Assembly: GCA_030537895.1 (NCBI GenBank)
Contig: JAUNVA010000005.1
Span: 62,543 to 126,542, forward strand
Length of the DNA: 64,000 nucleotides
Direction: 5' to 3'
From: Bowdeniella nasicola
GTDB taxonomy: Bacteria > Actinomycetota > Actinomycetes > Actinomycetales > Actinomycetaceae
Both the position numbers and the translations under genes were made by a program. The notes below the pieces were generated by a model. It was not told the origin of the DNA. It saw only the letters and a list, made by a program, of their open reading frames with translations, and ran no database searches. Every line of letters starts with the position of its first letter. Within the stretch, counting starts at the first letter, position 1. Below are positions 1 through 7,983 of the stretch, piece by piece.

Positions 1-146
1 GCGATGGTAAAACGCACGCCCAAGAAGTCGAGTGGAGGGACGGAGACGAGGAGGTCCTTAATGAGGACAAAGGTCGAGCCCCACACGGCCGTAACGACGA
101 CGAGCGCGGCGGGGGCAGCAAGGGAGGATCGGGCGGGGGCGTGCAC
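1..146 (-). CDS. EamA/DMT-family transporter, N-terminal fragment (runs off the left edge)
   Basis: Reading leftward from a GTG at 146 gives 48 codons open to the window edge. The peptide has an Ala/Val-rich first membrane segment followed by the VWGSTFVLIKDLL stretch and PPLDFLGVRF. This is the usual start of EamA-type drug/metabolite transporters, which have a WGST-like motif at the end of TM1 and an LDF..RF motif entering TM2. A CACAAT hexamer lies exactly 6 nt before the GTG (153-158), the same spacing seen at many genes here, so the mRNA is probably leaderless. The substrate cannot be predicted. The gene is divergent from the metal transporter at 359. Confidence 0.7.
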   Translation of the reverse strand, partial: MHAPARSSLAAPAALVVVTAVWGSTFVLIKDLLVSVPPLDFLGVRFTI

Positions 147-282
147 TTCTCCATTGTGCCGCGATGGGGCACCGGACGTGCTCCGCGCCCGCGCGAGGCC
201 GGTCGAACAGGGACGCAGGGACCTGGGATGGCGGAAGCGCCGAACTCCGCTCGAATGCTGCATACAGTCCACGATGAGAATC

Positions 283-302
283 AATTTCGCCTATCCGAAA
301 TT
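283..302. promoter_or_regulatory. Inverted-repeat operator upstream of the metal-binding lipoprotein gene
   Basis: AATTTCGCCTATCCGAAATT has perfect 7-bp arms around a 6-bp spacer. It lies just upstream of a likely -10 TATGGT (309-314), so it covers the -35 region of the gene at 359. The core TTTCG-N6-CGAAA recurs before the cognate ATPase/permease genes (1471-1486). A degenerate copy of the right half, GGTAGTCCCGAA, lies at 312-323. It probably binds a metal-sensing repressor of the DtxR/MntR kind; which metal is an inference. Confidence 0.7.
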
Positions 303-358
303 TCTCAGTATGGTAGTCCCGAAGGTATGGCTCACCTCAGCGAATTAAGGGGAACTGA

Positions 359-1369
359 ATGCACACCTCCCGCAGCAGAACTGGCAAGATCCGGCACGCG
401 CTTGTCGTCTCGCTCTCGGCGCTCGCGCTCTCGTTCGGGGCGGGTTGCGCCGTCGACGAAGGTGGTTCACAGAACACCGGATCCGGCACTGGTGAGGACG
501 GCAAACACACCGGCGATGGCAACATCTCTGTGTTTGCGACCACCGGCTACCTCGGCGACGCCGTCATGAATATCGCTCCGGAGGCCGACGTCACCGTCAT
601 GGTTCAACCCGGCGGCGATCCGCACACATATCAGCCCTCCACCAAGGACGTGGAGAAGATGCGCGATGCCGACCTCGTATTCTGGAATGGCCTATACCTC
701 GAGGCCATGATGGAAGATCAGCTCGAGTCCCTCGGCGATAAGCAACTGGCCGTGGGTGAGTTCGTGGATAAGTCCATGCTCCTCGACTGGCCCGAGCAGG
801 ATCACGAAGGCAACGACCTCTATGATCCACACATCTGGAACTCGCCAGATATCTGGCTCGACGTCGTCGATCAGGTGGCGGAGAAGATCGCCGACTTTGA
901 CCCGGACAATGCTGACGCCTACAAGGAAAACGCCGAGGCCTACAAGGAGAAAGTGGAAGGCCTGAAGGACTACGCCGAAGAGGCCATCGCCAAGATTCCC
1001 GAGGACTCACGAATCCTCATCACCGGGCACGATGCATTCCAGTACTACGGCGCGACCTTCGGTCTCGAGATTCACGCGACCGATTTCGTGACCTCCGAGT
1101 CGCAGATGTCCGCCCAGGAACTCGACGAGCTGGCGTCGATGATTGCGGATAACAAGGTTCCCACGATCTTCCAAGACAACCTGAAGAACCCGCAGGCGAT
1201 CAAGTCTCTGAAGGAGGCCGTCCAGTCGAAGGGATGGGACGTGGTCGTCTCCGACCAGGAACTGTTCGCCGATTCCCTCGGTGACCACTCCCCGGTCGAC
1301 ACCTACGTAGGGGTGTTTGAGCACAACACCGACGCCATTTTGGAGGGGCTGACCGGTAACGCCGAATAG
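359..1369 (+). CDS. Metal (Mn/Zn) ABC transporter substrate-binding lipoprotein, TroA/ZnuA/PsaA family
   Basis: A 336-residue cluster A-I binding protein. The signal peptide ends in a lipobox with Cys30 (SFGAGC), so it is tethered outside the membrane and hands metal to the permeases encoded at 2284-4115. The four expected metal ligands are visible: His89 (GGDPHT), His158 (YDPHIW), His224 (TGHDAF) and Asp305 (LFADSLGD). A third-position His with a final Asp resembles TroA, which takes Zn or Mn, more than the PsaA set (H-H-E-D), so the metal is not settled. The ATG at 359 follows AAGGGG at 347-352. A strong hairpin after the stop separates it from the ATPase gene. Confidence 0.9.
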   Translation: MHTSRSRTGKIRHALVVSLSALALSFGAGCAVDEGGSQNTGSGTGEDGKHTGDGNISVFATTGYLGDAVMNIAPEADVTVMVQPGGDPHTYQPSTKDVEKMRDADLVFWNGLYLEAMMEDQLESLGDKQLAVGEFVDKSMLLDWPEQDHEGNDLYDPHIWNSPDIWLDVVDQVAEKIADFDPDNADAYKENAEAYKEKVEGLKDYAEEAIAKIPEDSRILITGHDAFQYYGATFGLEIHATDFVTSESQMSAQELDELASMIADNKVPTIFQDNLKNPQAIKSLKEAVQSKGWDVVVSDQELFADSLGDHSPVDTYVGVFEHNTDAILEGLTGNAE

Positions 1370-1386
1370 ACCCGCCCAGGATCGCG

Positions 1387-1431
1387 CGAGCGCCCGGGGC
1401 CGTCCCTACCGCGGAAGGGTCCGGGCGCTCG
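1387..1431 (+). terminator. Hairpin terminator after the metal-binding lipoprotein gene
   Basis: CGAGCGCCCGG (1387-1397) pairs perfectly with CCGGGCGCTCG (1421-1431), 17 nt after the stop codon. A short T run (TGTTTTG) follows about 5 nt later. It should uncouple the binding protein from the downstream ATPase/permease unit, which has its own promoter. Confidence 0.7.
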
Positions 1432-1439
1432 GCCATGTT

Positions 1440-1486
1440 TTGAAAATGGTCGCGAGCCCGGGATACAGTATTTCGGTAGTCCGAAA
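1440..1486 (+). promoter_or_regulatory. Promoter and metal-repressor operator of the ATPase/permease unit
   Basis: A -35 TTGAAA (1440-1445), an 18-bp spacer and a -10 TACAGT (1464-1469) form a good promoter. The palindrome TTTCGGTAGTCCGAAA (1471-1486, 6-bp arms) covers the expected transcription start. Its arms match the operator at 283-302, so both units probably answer to the same regulator. Confidence 0.7.
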
Positions 1487-1552
1487 ACGAATCTCCTGCA
1501 ATCCTGCGGCTCCCCATCCCGGGGTCGGAGTTCTGCGGAGAGGAAAGCCCTG

Positions 1553-2284
1553 ATGACCGCCGTTCAACCTGCTCTCCAGCTCTCCGACATGGCCGTGGCC
1601 TACCACGATGTCCTGGCCCTGTCCCACGTTGACCTTGCCGTAAAGCCGGGCACCATCATGGGTGTCGTGGGGCCGAACGGTGCCGGCAAATCCACCCTCA
1701 TCAAGGGGTCCTTGGGGCTTGTTCCGCCCCTGCACGGCGACGTGCGCTTTTTCGGGGAGCGGCTAGATGACGTCCGCGAGCGGGTCGGCTATCTGCCCCA
1801 GCACTCGTCCGTGGACTGGGATTTTCCCGCCACCGTCTCCGACGTGGCGCTCATGGGCACCTTCTCTGCGAAGCGCTGGTGGGCACGCACTACCGCCGCA
1901 GATCGCGACGCCGCCGCCCGTGCCCTTGACCAGGTTGGTCTCACGGAGCTGGCCCACCGCCAGATCGGCGAGCTGTCCGGCGGACAACGCCAGCGGGCTT
2001 TCCTTGCCCGCGTCCTCGCCCACAAGGCGGACCTCTACTTCATGGATGAGCCCTTCGCGGGTGTCGATATCGCCAGTCAGGAGACCATCACCCGGGTGCT
2101 ACACGAGCTGCGCGCCGAGGGCGCCACAATCGTGGTCGTGCACCACGACCTCGCGTCGATCCCGAACCTGTGTGACGAGGTGGCGCTGATCGACGGGACG
2201 GTCGTTGCCTCCGGCCCACTCGAAGAGGTCTTCACCCGGGATCTCATCGACCGCACCTACGGCCTCGCCCAGGTTGATCTCTAA
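1553..2284 (+). CDS. Metal (Mn/Zn) ABC transporter ATP-binding protein
   Basis: A 243-residue ATPase with Walker A GPNGAGKST (40-48), signature LSGGQRQR (141-148) and Walker B LYFMDEP (161-167). The SVDWDFPATVSDVALMG stretch near residue 87 is characteristic of the Mn/Zn ATPases that work with TroA-type binding proteins. It powers uptake through the two permeases that follow. Its TAA overlaps the next ATG by one base (TAATG), so the genes are translationally linked. It is transcribed from its own promoter with an operator at 1471-1486 rather than by read-through from the lipoprotein gene. Confidence 0.92.
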   Translation: MTAVQPALQLSDMAVAYHDVLALSHVDLAVKPGTIMGVVGPNGAGKSTLIKGSLGLVPPLHGDVRFFGERLDDVRERVGYLPQHSSVDWDFPATVSDVALMGTFSAKRWWARTTAADRDAAARALDQVGLTELAHRQIGELSGGQRQRAFLARVLAHKADLYFMDEPFAGVDIASQETITRVLHELRAEGATIVVVHHDLASIPNLCDEVALIDGTVVASGPLEEVFTRDLIDRTYGLAQVDL

Positions 2285-3204
2285 TGCTCTCCATCGTCGA
2301 TTTTCTGACCGTCCACACCTTCCGCACCATGCTGATCGGGTGCACCCTCATCGGCGCACTCGCGGGTTCGATGGGGGCATTCATCTACCTGCGAAAGCGC
2401 ACGCTCATGTCGGACGTGATCGGCCACTCAGCGACGACGGGAGTCATGCTCGCCTTCCTTGTGGGAGCCGGTATTCTCGGCATTGACGGTCGCTCCCTAT
2501 GGATCCTCGTCGTGGGTTCCGTCCTCGTGGGGACGCTCGCCTCCGTGTGCGCCGATGCGATCGCCCACTCCACGCGCGTCGGTATCGACGCCGCGATGGC
2601 GATCATGCTGGCCCTCTTCTTTGGCACCGGAATGGTCCTACTTCGCATCATCGAGCGGTCCTCCATCGTGGGGCGCGGTGGCTTGAAGGACTACTTCTTC
2701 GGCAACGCCTCGCTCCTCACCATCGGTGACGTCCAGACGATTGCCGTGCTGACTGTCGTGGTCGGAGGGGTTGCGGCGATTGCCTCGAAACCCCTGGCCG
2801 CGCACGTCTTCGACCCGATCACCGCGGAGGTCGCAGGCTTCCGCTCCCGGATCATTTCGCCGCTGCTGCTGGTCCTCGTGTCCGTCGCCGTCGTCGTCGG
2901 CGTGAAGTCGGTGGGGCTCATCCTCATGGTTGCGCTCGCCGCAATTCCGCCCGCCGCTGCCCGTCAGTGGACAAAACACCTGCGCACCATGGTGGCACTC
3001 TCCGCGGGCATCGGCGCCGTTGGGGCCGTGCTCGGTAGTTATCTGTCGGTCGCGATCGGCAAGATCCCGACGGGCCCGGTGATCGTTCTCGTCCTGACGG
3101 CGATCTTCGCGATCTCCCTACTGTTCGCACCGGGCCGGTCCGTGCTCGTGCGGCGGCACGGGCGTCGCCGTACTCGCCGCACACTCATGGAGGCTGTCTC
3201 ATGA
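2284..3204 (+). CDS. Metal ABC transporter permease (first of two), ZnuB/MntC family
   Basis: A 306-residue polytopic membrane protein of the ABC-3 family. It has about eight hydrophobic segments, an early GSMGAFIYLRKRTLMSDVIGHS stretch and a later LILMVALAAIPPAAAR loop, which is the ATPase-contact region. The C-terminus is a short basic tail (VRRHGRRRTRR). The 3' end overlaps the second permease gene by ATGA. Two different permease genes side by side suggest a heterodimeric channel. Confidence 0.9.
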   Translation: MLSIVDFLTVHTFRTMLIGCTLIGALAGSMGAFIYLRKRTLMSDVIGHSATTGVMLAFLVGAGILGIDGRSLWILVVGSVLVGTLASVCADAIAHSTRVGIDAAMAIMLALFFGTGMVLLRIIERSSIVGRGGLKDYFFGNASLLTIGDVQTIAVLTVVVGGVAAIASKPLAAHVFDPITAEVAGFRSRIISPLLLVLVSVAVVVGVKSVGLILMVALAAIPPAAARQWTKHLRTMVALSAGIGAVGAVLGSYLSVAIGKIPTGPVIVLVLTAIFAISLLFAPGRSVLVRRHGRRRTRRTLMEAVS

Positions 3205-4115
3205 CGTTCGCCCTGTCGGTCTTCCTACTCGGCCTCACCACCGCTGTCACCACGGCGGTACCCGGCGTGTTCCTGGTGCTTCGCGGCCAGTCCATGCTGG
3301 TTGATGCCATGAGCCACGCCGCTCTGCCCGGCATCGTGCTGGCCGCTTTGGTGCTGGGCTCCATCAACTCGCCCTGGCTGATCGTTGGGGCCGGTCTCGC
3401 GGCGATGGTCGTCGTGTTCGCCGCTCAATACTTGCGCTCCACCGGACTCGTCACCGGGGATGCCGATCAGGCACTCATCTTTCCGGCCCTTTTCTCCATC
3501 GGCGTCATCCTCATCTCCACGCGCTTCGCGAAGGTGCACCTGCACGAGGATTCCGTGCTTGTGGGCGATCTCAACTTTTCTGCCTTTGACCACCTCATCT
3601 TGTTCGGGCGCGATTTCGGGCCGAGCTACATGTGGCTCATGCTCGCCGTGCTCGCCGTAAACATCGCCTTCGTCACGATCTTCTACCGCCCGCTGGTGCT
3701 CTCCACATTTGATGAGCCCTATGCGCGCAGCCGCGGAGTCGCCACTCGGGCCCTCAACTACGCGCTTATGGCACTCGTCTCCATCAACGTGGTGGCGGCG
3801 TTCAACGCCGCGGGAGCGGTCCTCGTCGTTGCCCTCATGATCGCGCCCCCTGCGACGGCCCTGCTGGTCGTGCGCACCGTTCCGCAGATGTTTGCGGCGA
3901 CGCTCGGGTTTGCGGTTCTCGCCGCTACCGGCGGATTCTGGCTGGCGTACGTGTTCGACGCCGCGACCTCCGCCACGATGGCGGCGGTGGAAGGTGTCGT
4001 ATTCCTCATCGTGTGGGGGCTGTGGGCAGCGCGCCGGCGACGCCGCACTGCGGTGGTGCCCACTCGCCTCACCGACCGCGCTGAGCAGCTCGAGTCTGAG
4101 CCCGCGGCAGTCTAG
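3201..4115 (+). CDS. Metal ABC transporter permease (second of two), ZnuB/MntD family
   Basis: A 304-residue ABC-3 family permease with SMLVDAMSHAALPGIV near the N-terminus and VLVVALMIAPPATALLVV as the cytoplasmic coupling region. It is the partner of the upstream permease, with an ATGA overlap. The C-terminus is basic then acidic and lies in the cytosol. Its TAG at 4113-4115 overlaps the stop codon of the converging phosphatase gene, so there is no spacer and no separate terminator between them. Confidence 0.9.
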   Translation: MTFALSVFLLGLTTAVTTAVPGVFLVLRGQSMLVDAMSHAALPGIVLAALVLGSINSPWLIVGAGLAAMVVVFAAQYLRSTGLVTGDADQALIFPALFSIGVILISTRFAKVHLHEDSVLVGDLNFSAFDHLILFGRDFGPSYMWLMLAVLAVNIAFVTIFYRPLVLSTFDEPYARSRGVATRALNYALMALVSINVVAAFNAAGAVLVVALMIAPPATALLVVRTVPQMFAATLGFAVLAATGGFWLAYVFDAATSATMAAVEGVVFLIVWGLWAARRRRRTAVVPTRLTDRAEQLESEPAAV

Positions 4116-5068
4116 TCGCGCCGTGTGCTGAGCGGCTCGGTTGGGTCGGCGCCGATCTCTTTGAGGAGCGCGTCCAGTTGCTCGGCGAGAGCCGGGTGCG
4201 TCACGACCGTGAGGTCCTCATTCTCGCGCCCCCCGCCCGGACCCCACACGAGCGCCCCGGCTTCGCGCGCGATCAGCGCACCCGCGGCATGGTCGTAGGG
4301 ATGCAGGCCCCGCTCGAAGTAGGCGTCCACGCGGCCCGCGGCGACGCCGACGAGATCCAGGCTCGCCGCCCCAAACCGGCGAATGTCCCGACATCGATCA
4401 ATGATTGCGAGCACCTGCTCGGCCTGCGTGACACGCACCTGTGGGTCGTAGGCAAAGCCCGTCGCGATGAGTGAGGTGGCGAGTGCCCGCTCCCCTTCAA
4501 GGCGCAACGGGCGGTGGTCGGTCAACTCGTAGGTGAGCGCGCGTGCCGCTTCTTCGGGAGTGGCCTCCTCCCCCCGATCCGTGACGGTGAGGCGCGCGAG
4601 GCTCGCGCCGCGCCCGGTGGCGGCCCGCCATACTTCACCCAGGCGGGGATTGACGACGACGCCGGCGACCGGCCGCCACGTTTCGGGATACGCCTCCTGC
4701 TCGCCGTGGGCGACGACGGCGACGCTGACGGCCCACGCTGGCAGGTCATAGGCGTAGTTCACGGTCCCGTCGATCGGGTCCACTACCCACGTGTAACCAC
4801 TCGTCGAGGTGGCGGTACCGGACTCCTCGCCATAGAAGCCGTCTGCGGAACGCTCCTCGGTGAGGAGGTCGCGGATGAACGCCTCGGTGGCGCGATCGGC
4901 TTCGGTCACGATGTCCGTCGGCGTGGATTTCGCGGCGGCGATCCGCACGCCTCGATCACGGGTCATGGCCGCGAGGTGTGCCGCGCGGACGGCGATGTCG
5001 GTGGCGATATCGAGGAGGTCCGGTGGGCAGTCGTGAGTCCCGCCGGGAAGTGGGCTCTGGGTAGTCAT
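4112..5068 (-). CDS. Inositol monophosphatase family protein
   Basis: A 318-residue Mg-dependent phosphatase of the IMPase/SuhB/CysQ superfamily. Visible metal-site motifs are DIVTEAD near residue 52, GEESG (80-84) and DPIDGTVNY (97-105), followed by the distal LHPYDHAAGALIAREAGA signature. Possible substrates include inositol phosphate, PAP and histidinol phosphate; the sequence alone does not decide. The start at 5068 is supported by TAGGCT exactly 6 nt upstream (5075-5080), implying a leaderless transcript. The stop overlaps that of the converging permease gene. Confidence 0.85.
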   Translation of the reverse strand: MTTQSPLPGGTHDCPPDLLDIATDIAVRAAHLAAMTRDRGVRIAAAKSTPTDIVTEADRATEAFIRDLLTEERSADGFYGEESGTATSTSGYTWVVDPIDGTVNYAYDLPAWAVSVAVVAHGEQEAYPETWRPVAGVVVNPRLGEVWRAATGRGASLARLTVTDRGEEATPEEAARALTYELTDHRPLRLEGERALATSLIATGFAYDPQVRVTQAEQVLAIIDRCRDIRRFGAASLDLVGVAAGRVDAYFERGLHPYDHAAGALIAREAGALVWGPGGGRENEDLTVVTHPALAEQLDALLKEIGADPTEPLSTRRD

Positions 5069-5189
5069 ACCTCGAGCCTACGAGTTTTGCGGGGAGTGGG
5101 CATACGGCTGCCGGGCTTCGGGCACGCGCTTCGATAACCCGGCCGGGTAGCGGTGCGCGTCAATCCGAAGTATCGGACACCGGCGATGG

Positions 5190-5241
5190 CTGACAGGCTT
5201 CCTCCCGGCCTACTATCCTGAATGAGGCAAGCCTAACCTCA
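5190..5241 (+). promoter_or_regulatory. Promoter with IdeR/DtxR iron box upstream of the IrtAB-like genes
   Basis: TGAGGCAAGCCTAACCTCA at 5223-5241 fits the actinobacterial DtxR/IdeR pattern (T-AGG-AG-CT-ACCT-A). A -10 like TATCCT (5214-5219) and a -35 like CTGACA (5190-5195), 18 bp apart, lie just before it. An Fe-loaded repressor would sit on the transcription start. The strong RBS AAGGAG (5245-5250) follows. Confidence 0.85.
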
Positions 5242-5256
5242 CCTAAGGAGTGGCGT

Positions 5257-7983
5257 GTGATGGAAAGAGGGAAACGCGGCTTTCAGGGCGCCATGCTCAA
5301 CGTCCTCGGTGCCGTGGACTACACCGCGACGGTCCTCGAGTCCCGCACCATTGCCCCCCATCTGGTGCGCGTGCGCGTCCACTGTCCCGGACTATTGTCC
5401 GAACTCGACTACGAACCGACGGCCTGGTTGCGCTGCTGGTTTCCCGATCCTGCCGGCACCGATCGCCAGTTCCAACGCGCATACACGATCGTGGACCCGG
5501 ACATCTCAGCCGAGGAATTCAGTCTGGAATTCGTGCTACACGAGCCCGCGGGCCCCGCCAGCATCTGGGCACGCGGGGCCCAGCCGGGGGACAGCATCGC
5601 GCTCACGCCGTTCTCCTCGGGTCGCCGATTTCACCCGCCCGCTGAGGAGGTGCCGGGATATCTCCTGATCGGCGATTCGGCCTCCCTGCCGGCGATCAAC
5701 TCCCTCATCGAGAGCTTGCCGCCCGATCCGGCGGTCGAGCTCGTGATGGAACAGCACTGTCCCGAGGACCGTGATCTCCCGATCGCTCAACACCCGCACC
5801 TGTCCGTGACGTGGGTGCCACGCCGAGGGGTGGCGTCCCTTGCTGAAGCACTACCTGCCACCCCGTCCGTAGGGGGCACCTGGTACGGCTGGTACGTGTG
5901 GGCCACTCCCGAGTCCGCTTCGCTCAAACTCGTACGGGCCCGCCTTACGGAGCTCGGCTTTGAGAAGCGATTCAGCCACATCCTCGCGTACTGGATCGAA
6001 GGTCGAGCCATGGGGACTACCCGTGAGGCCAAAGAGGTCGCCACGCAGGTGAAGAAGGCCTCCAAGGCGGGCCAGCTCACCGTCGCTCCCGAGGTCGACG
6101 AGGCATGTGCTCGCGATGCCACCATAGCCCCGCCCGCCTCTGCCGAAGACGAAGCGGACGCGAGCGAGTCTTCGGCACCGCCGAGCCTGTTCGCTCCGGT
6201 GCGCCGGGCCATGATCGTCACCGGAGTGCTCCAGGGTCTCGCCACCCTCATCCAGCTTGCTCCCTACGTGATCCTGGCCCTTGCCGCCGGGCGCCTCCTC
6301 GATGGGGCGGACCTCACCGACCTCGCCCCCTATGCCTGGGCATTCGCCTACGCCTTCGGGATCGGTGCCACACTCGCGGCCGCGGTCGTGTTCTATGCGC
6401 ACCTCGTCGATTCCCGTTTCTCCTACCAGCTGCGTTCCGACGTGCTTGATAAGCTCACACGTCTGCCGCTCGGGTGGTTCGTGGAGCGCGGTCCGGCGCG
6501 GGTGCGCAAGACCGTCGTTGAGGATACGGGCGCCCTCCACTACCTCGTCACGCACGCCATACCCGAGGGGGTTTCCGCCGTCGTCGCTCCGATTGCCGTC
6601 CTGCTCACGCTGCTGTGGGTGAGCTGGCCGCTTACCCTCATGCTCCTGATTCCCGTGCTCGGCGCCGTCTTCATCCTCTACCACATGATGATCGAAGCAT
6701 CGGAGCAGATTCGTGAAGCCCAGACGTGGGAGGAGCGCATGGGGACCTATGCCGAGGAATTCCTCACGGCCCAACCCATTGTGAGGATCTTCGGTGGACA
6801 TTCCGAGACGTCGTTTGGGCGCCACCTGCGCGAGTACGTGACCTTCCTACACGACTGGGAGCGCCCCTTTACCGCCCGCAAGATTGCGATGAACCTTATC
6901 GTTCGTCCCCAGGTCCTCACCTGGTATTTGCTGGTGATCGGTACTGTCTTCGGCGCAGCCGGCTTCACTTCACTTGGTGAACTCCTCGTCTTCCTCACCC
7001 TCGGTACCGCCTTCGGATCCCAGCTCCTCGGCATCGGCTACGGGTTTCAATCGTTGCGTATCGGCCTGAATGCGAGCGCCAACCTTGCCGCGCTGTTACG
7101 GGGGCCCGAACTTGCGACGCACGCACCCGACAACGTCGGGGCATCGTCGTTAGGCGCGGGCCGGGTCCAGGAGGCCGGTACACCGAGCGGGCCGCCCACC
7201 CCCGGCGGCGCGCACGTGCAGTTCAACGGCGTCCGTTTTGGCTACCGCGTGCACCTTCCGGTCCTGGAGAACATCACCGTCGATCTGCCACCCGGCACCG
7301 TCACCGCACTTGTCGGCGCCTCGGGGAGCGGGAAATCCACGATGGCGAGCCTGCTCGCGCGCTTCTACGACGTCGATGCCGGGTCTATCACGTTGGACGG
7401 CACCGACCTGCGCGATCTCACCCAAGAGGAGCTCTACACCCGGGTCGGATTCGTCTTCCAGGACACCCAGCTCGTGGGCGCAACGGTCCGAGAGAACATC
7501 GCCCTGGCACGACCTGACGCGAGCCTCGAAGAGGTGCGCGCCGCGGCCCGAGCCGCCCACATCGACGACCGGATCATGGAACTGCCCCTTGGCTATGACA
7601 CCCCGCTCGGCGTTCAGGCCGAGCTCTCGGGAGGAGAACGCCAGCGCGTCGCGATCGCGCGGATGCTGCTCGCCGATCCGCCCGTCATCGTTCTCGATGA
7701 GGCCACCTCCGCGGCGGACCCGATCAGTGAGCATCTCGTCTACGAGGGGCTGACCCGCCTGATTGAGGGGCGGACCGTCCTGGTGATCGCCCACCGCCTC
7801 TCCACCATCACGGGAGCCGACCAGATCGTGGTACTCGACGGCGGGGCGGTCGCGGAACGCGGCACTCACGAGGAGCTAGTGGCGAGGAGCGGCCGCTATG
7901 CCGAGCTGTGGCACACGTTCGTAGCCGACGGGGATTCCCGTGAGGTGGCCCCCCTCGCGAGAACCGAAGGAGACGCCCGATGA
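5257..7983 (+). CDS. IrtA-like siderophore-interacting (FAD reductase) domain fused to an ABC transporter half
   Basis: A 908-residue fusion. Residues about 15-265 form a siderophore-interacting protein domain, with the flavin motif RAYTIVD, GDSASLPAI and a C-terminal YWIEGRAMGTTREAK. A charged linker (about 268-310) leads to a six-helix exporter-fold membrane domain and a nucleotide-binding domain with Walker A GASGSGKST (687-695), LSGGERQR (790-797) and Walker B VIVLDE ending at 815. This is the arrangement of mycobacterial IrtA, which imports ferric siderophore and reduces the iron. Translation starts at GTG 5257 or ATG 5260 behind AAGGAG. It overlaps its partner by ATGA. The siderophore is unknown. 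Confidence 0.9.
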   Translation: MMERGKRGFQGAMLNVLGAVDYTATVLESRTIAPHLVRVRVHCPGLLSELDYEPTAWLRCWFPDPAGTDRQFQRAYTIVDPDISAEEFSLEFVLHEPAGPASIWARGAQPGDSIALTPFSSGRRFHPPAEEVPGYLLIGDSASLPAINSLIESLPPDPAVELVMEQHCPEDRDLPIAQHPHLSVTWVPRRGVASLAEALPATPSVGGTWYGWYVWATPESASLKLVRARLTELGFEKRFSHILAYWIEGRAMGTTREAKEVATQVKKASKAGQLTVAPEVDEACARDATIAPPASAEDEADASESSAPPSLFAPVRRAMIVTGVLQGLATLIQLAPYVILALAAGRLLDGADLTDLAPYAWAFAYAFGIGATLAAAVVFYAHLVDSRFSYQLRSDVLDKLTRLPLGWFVERGPARVRKTVVEDTGALHYLVTHAIPEGVSAVVAPIAVLLTLLWVSWPLTLMLLIPVLGAVFILYHMMIEASEQIREAQTWEERMGTYAEEFLTAQPIVRIFGGHSETSFGRHLREYVTFLHDWERPFTARKIAMNLIVRPQVLTWYLLVIGTVFGAAGFTSLGELLVFLTLGTAFGSQLLGIGYGFQSLRIGLNASANLAALLRGPELATHAPDNVGASSLGAGRVQEAGTPSGPPTPGGAHVQFNGVRFGYRVHLPVLENITVDLPPGTVTALVGASGSGKSTMASLLARFYDVDAGSITLDGTDLRDLTQEELYTRVGFVFQDTQLVGATVRENIALARPDASLEEVRAAARAAHIDDRIMELPLGYDTPLGVQAELSGGERQRVAIARMLLADPPVIVLDEATSAADPISEHLVYEGLTRLIEGRTVLVIAHRLSTITGADQIVVLDGGAVAERGTHEELVARSGRYAELWHTFVADGDSREVAPLARTEGDAR

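Noticed and set aside
4..348. Plus-strand open frames before the metal lipoprotein
   Set aside because: They cross the EamA gene on the other strand and the operator at 283-302; composition is not protein-like.
1441..1450. Zur-box-like half site TGAAAATGGT
   Set aside because: Only one half matches; the sequence is better explained as the TTGAAA -35 element of the promoter with the operator at 1471-1486.
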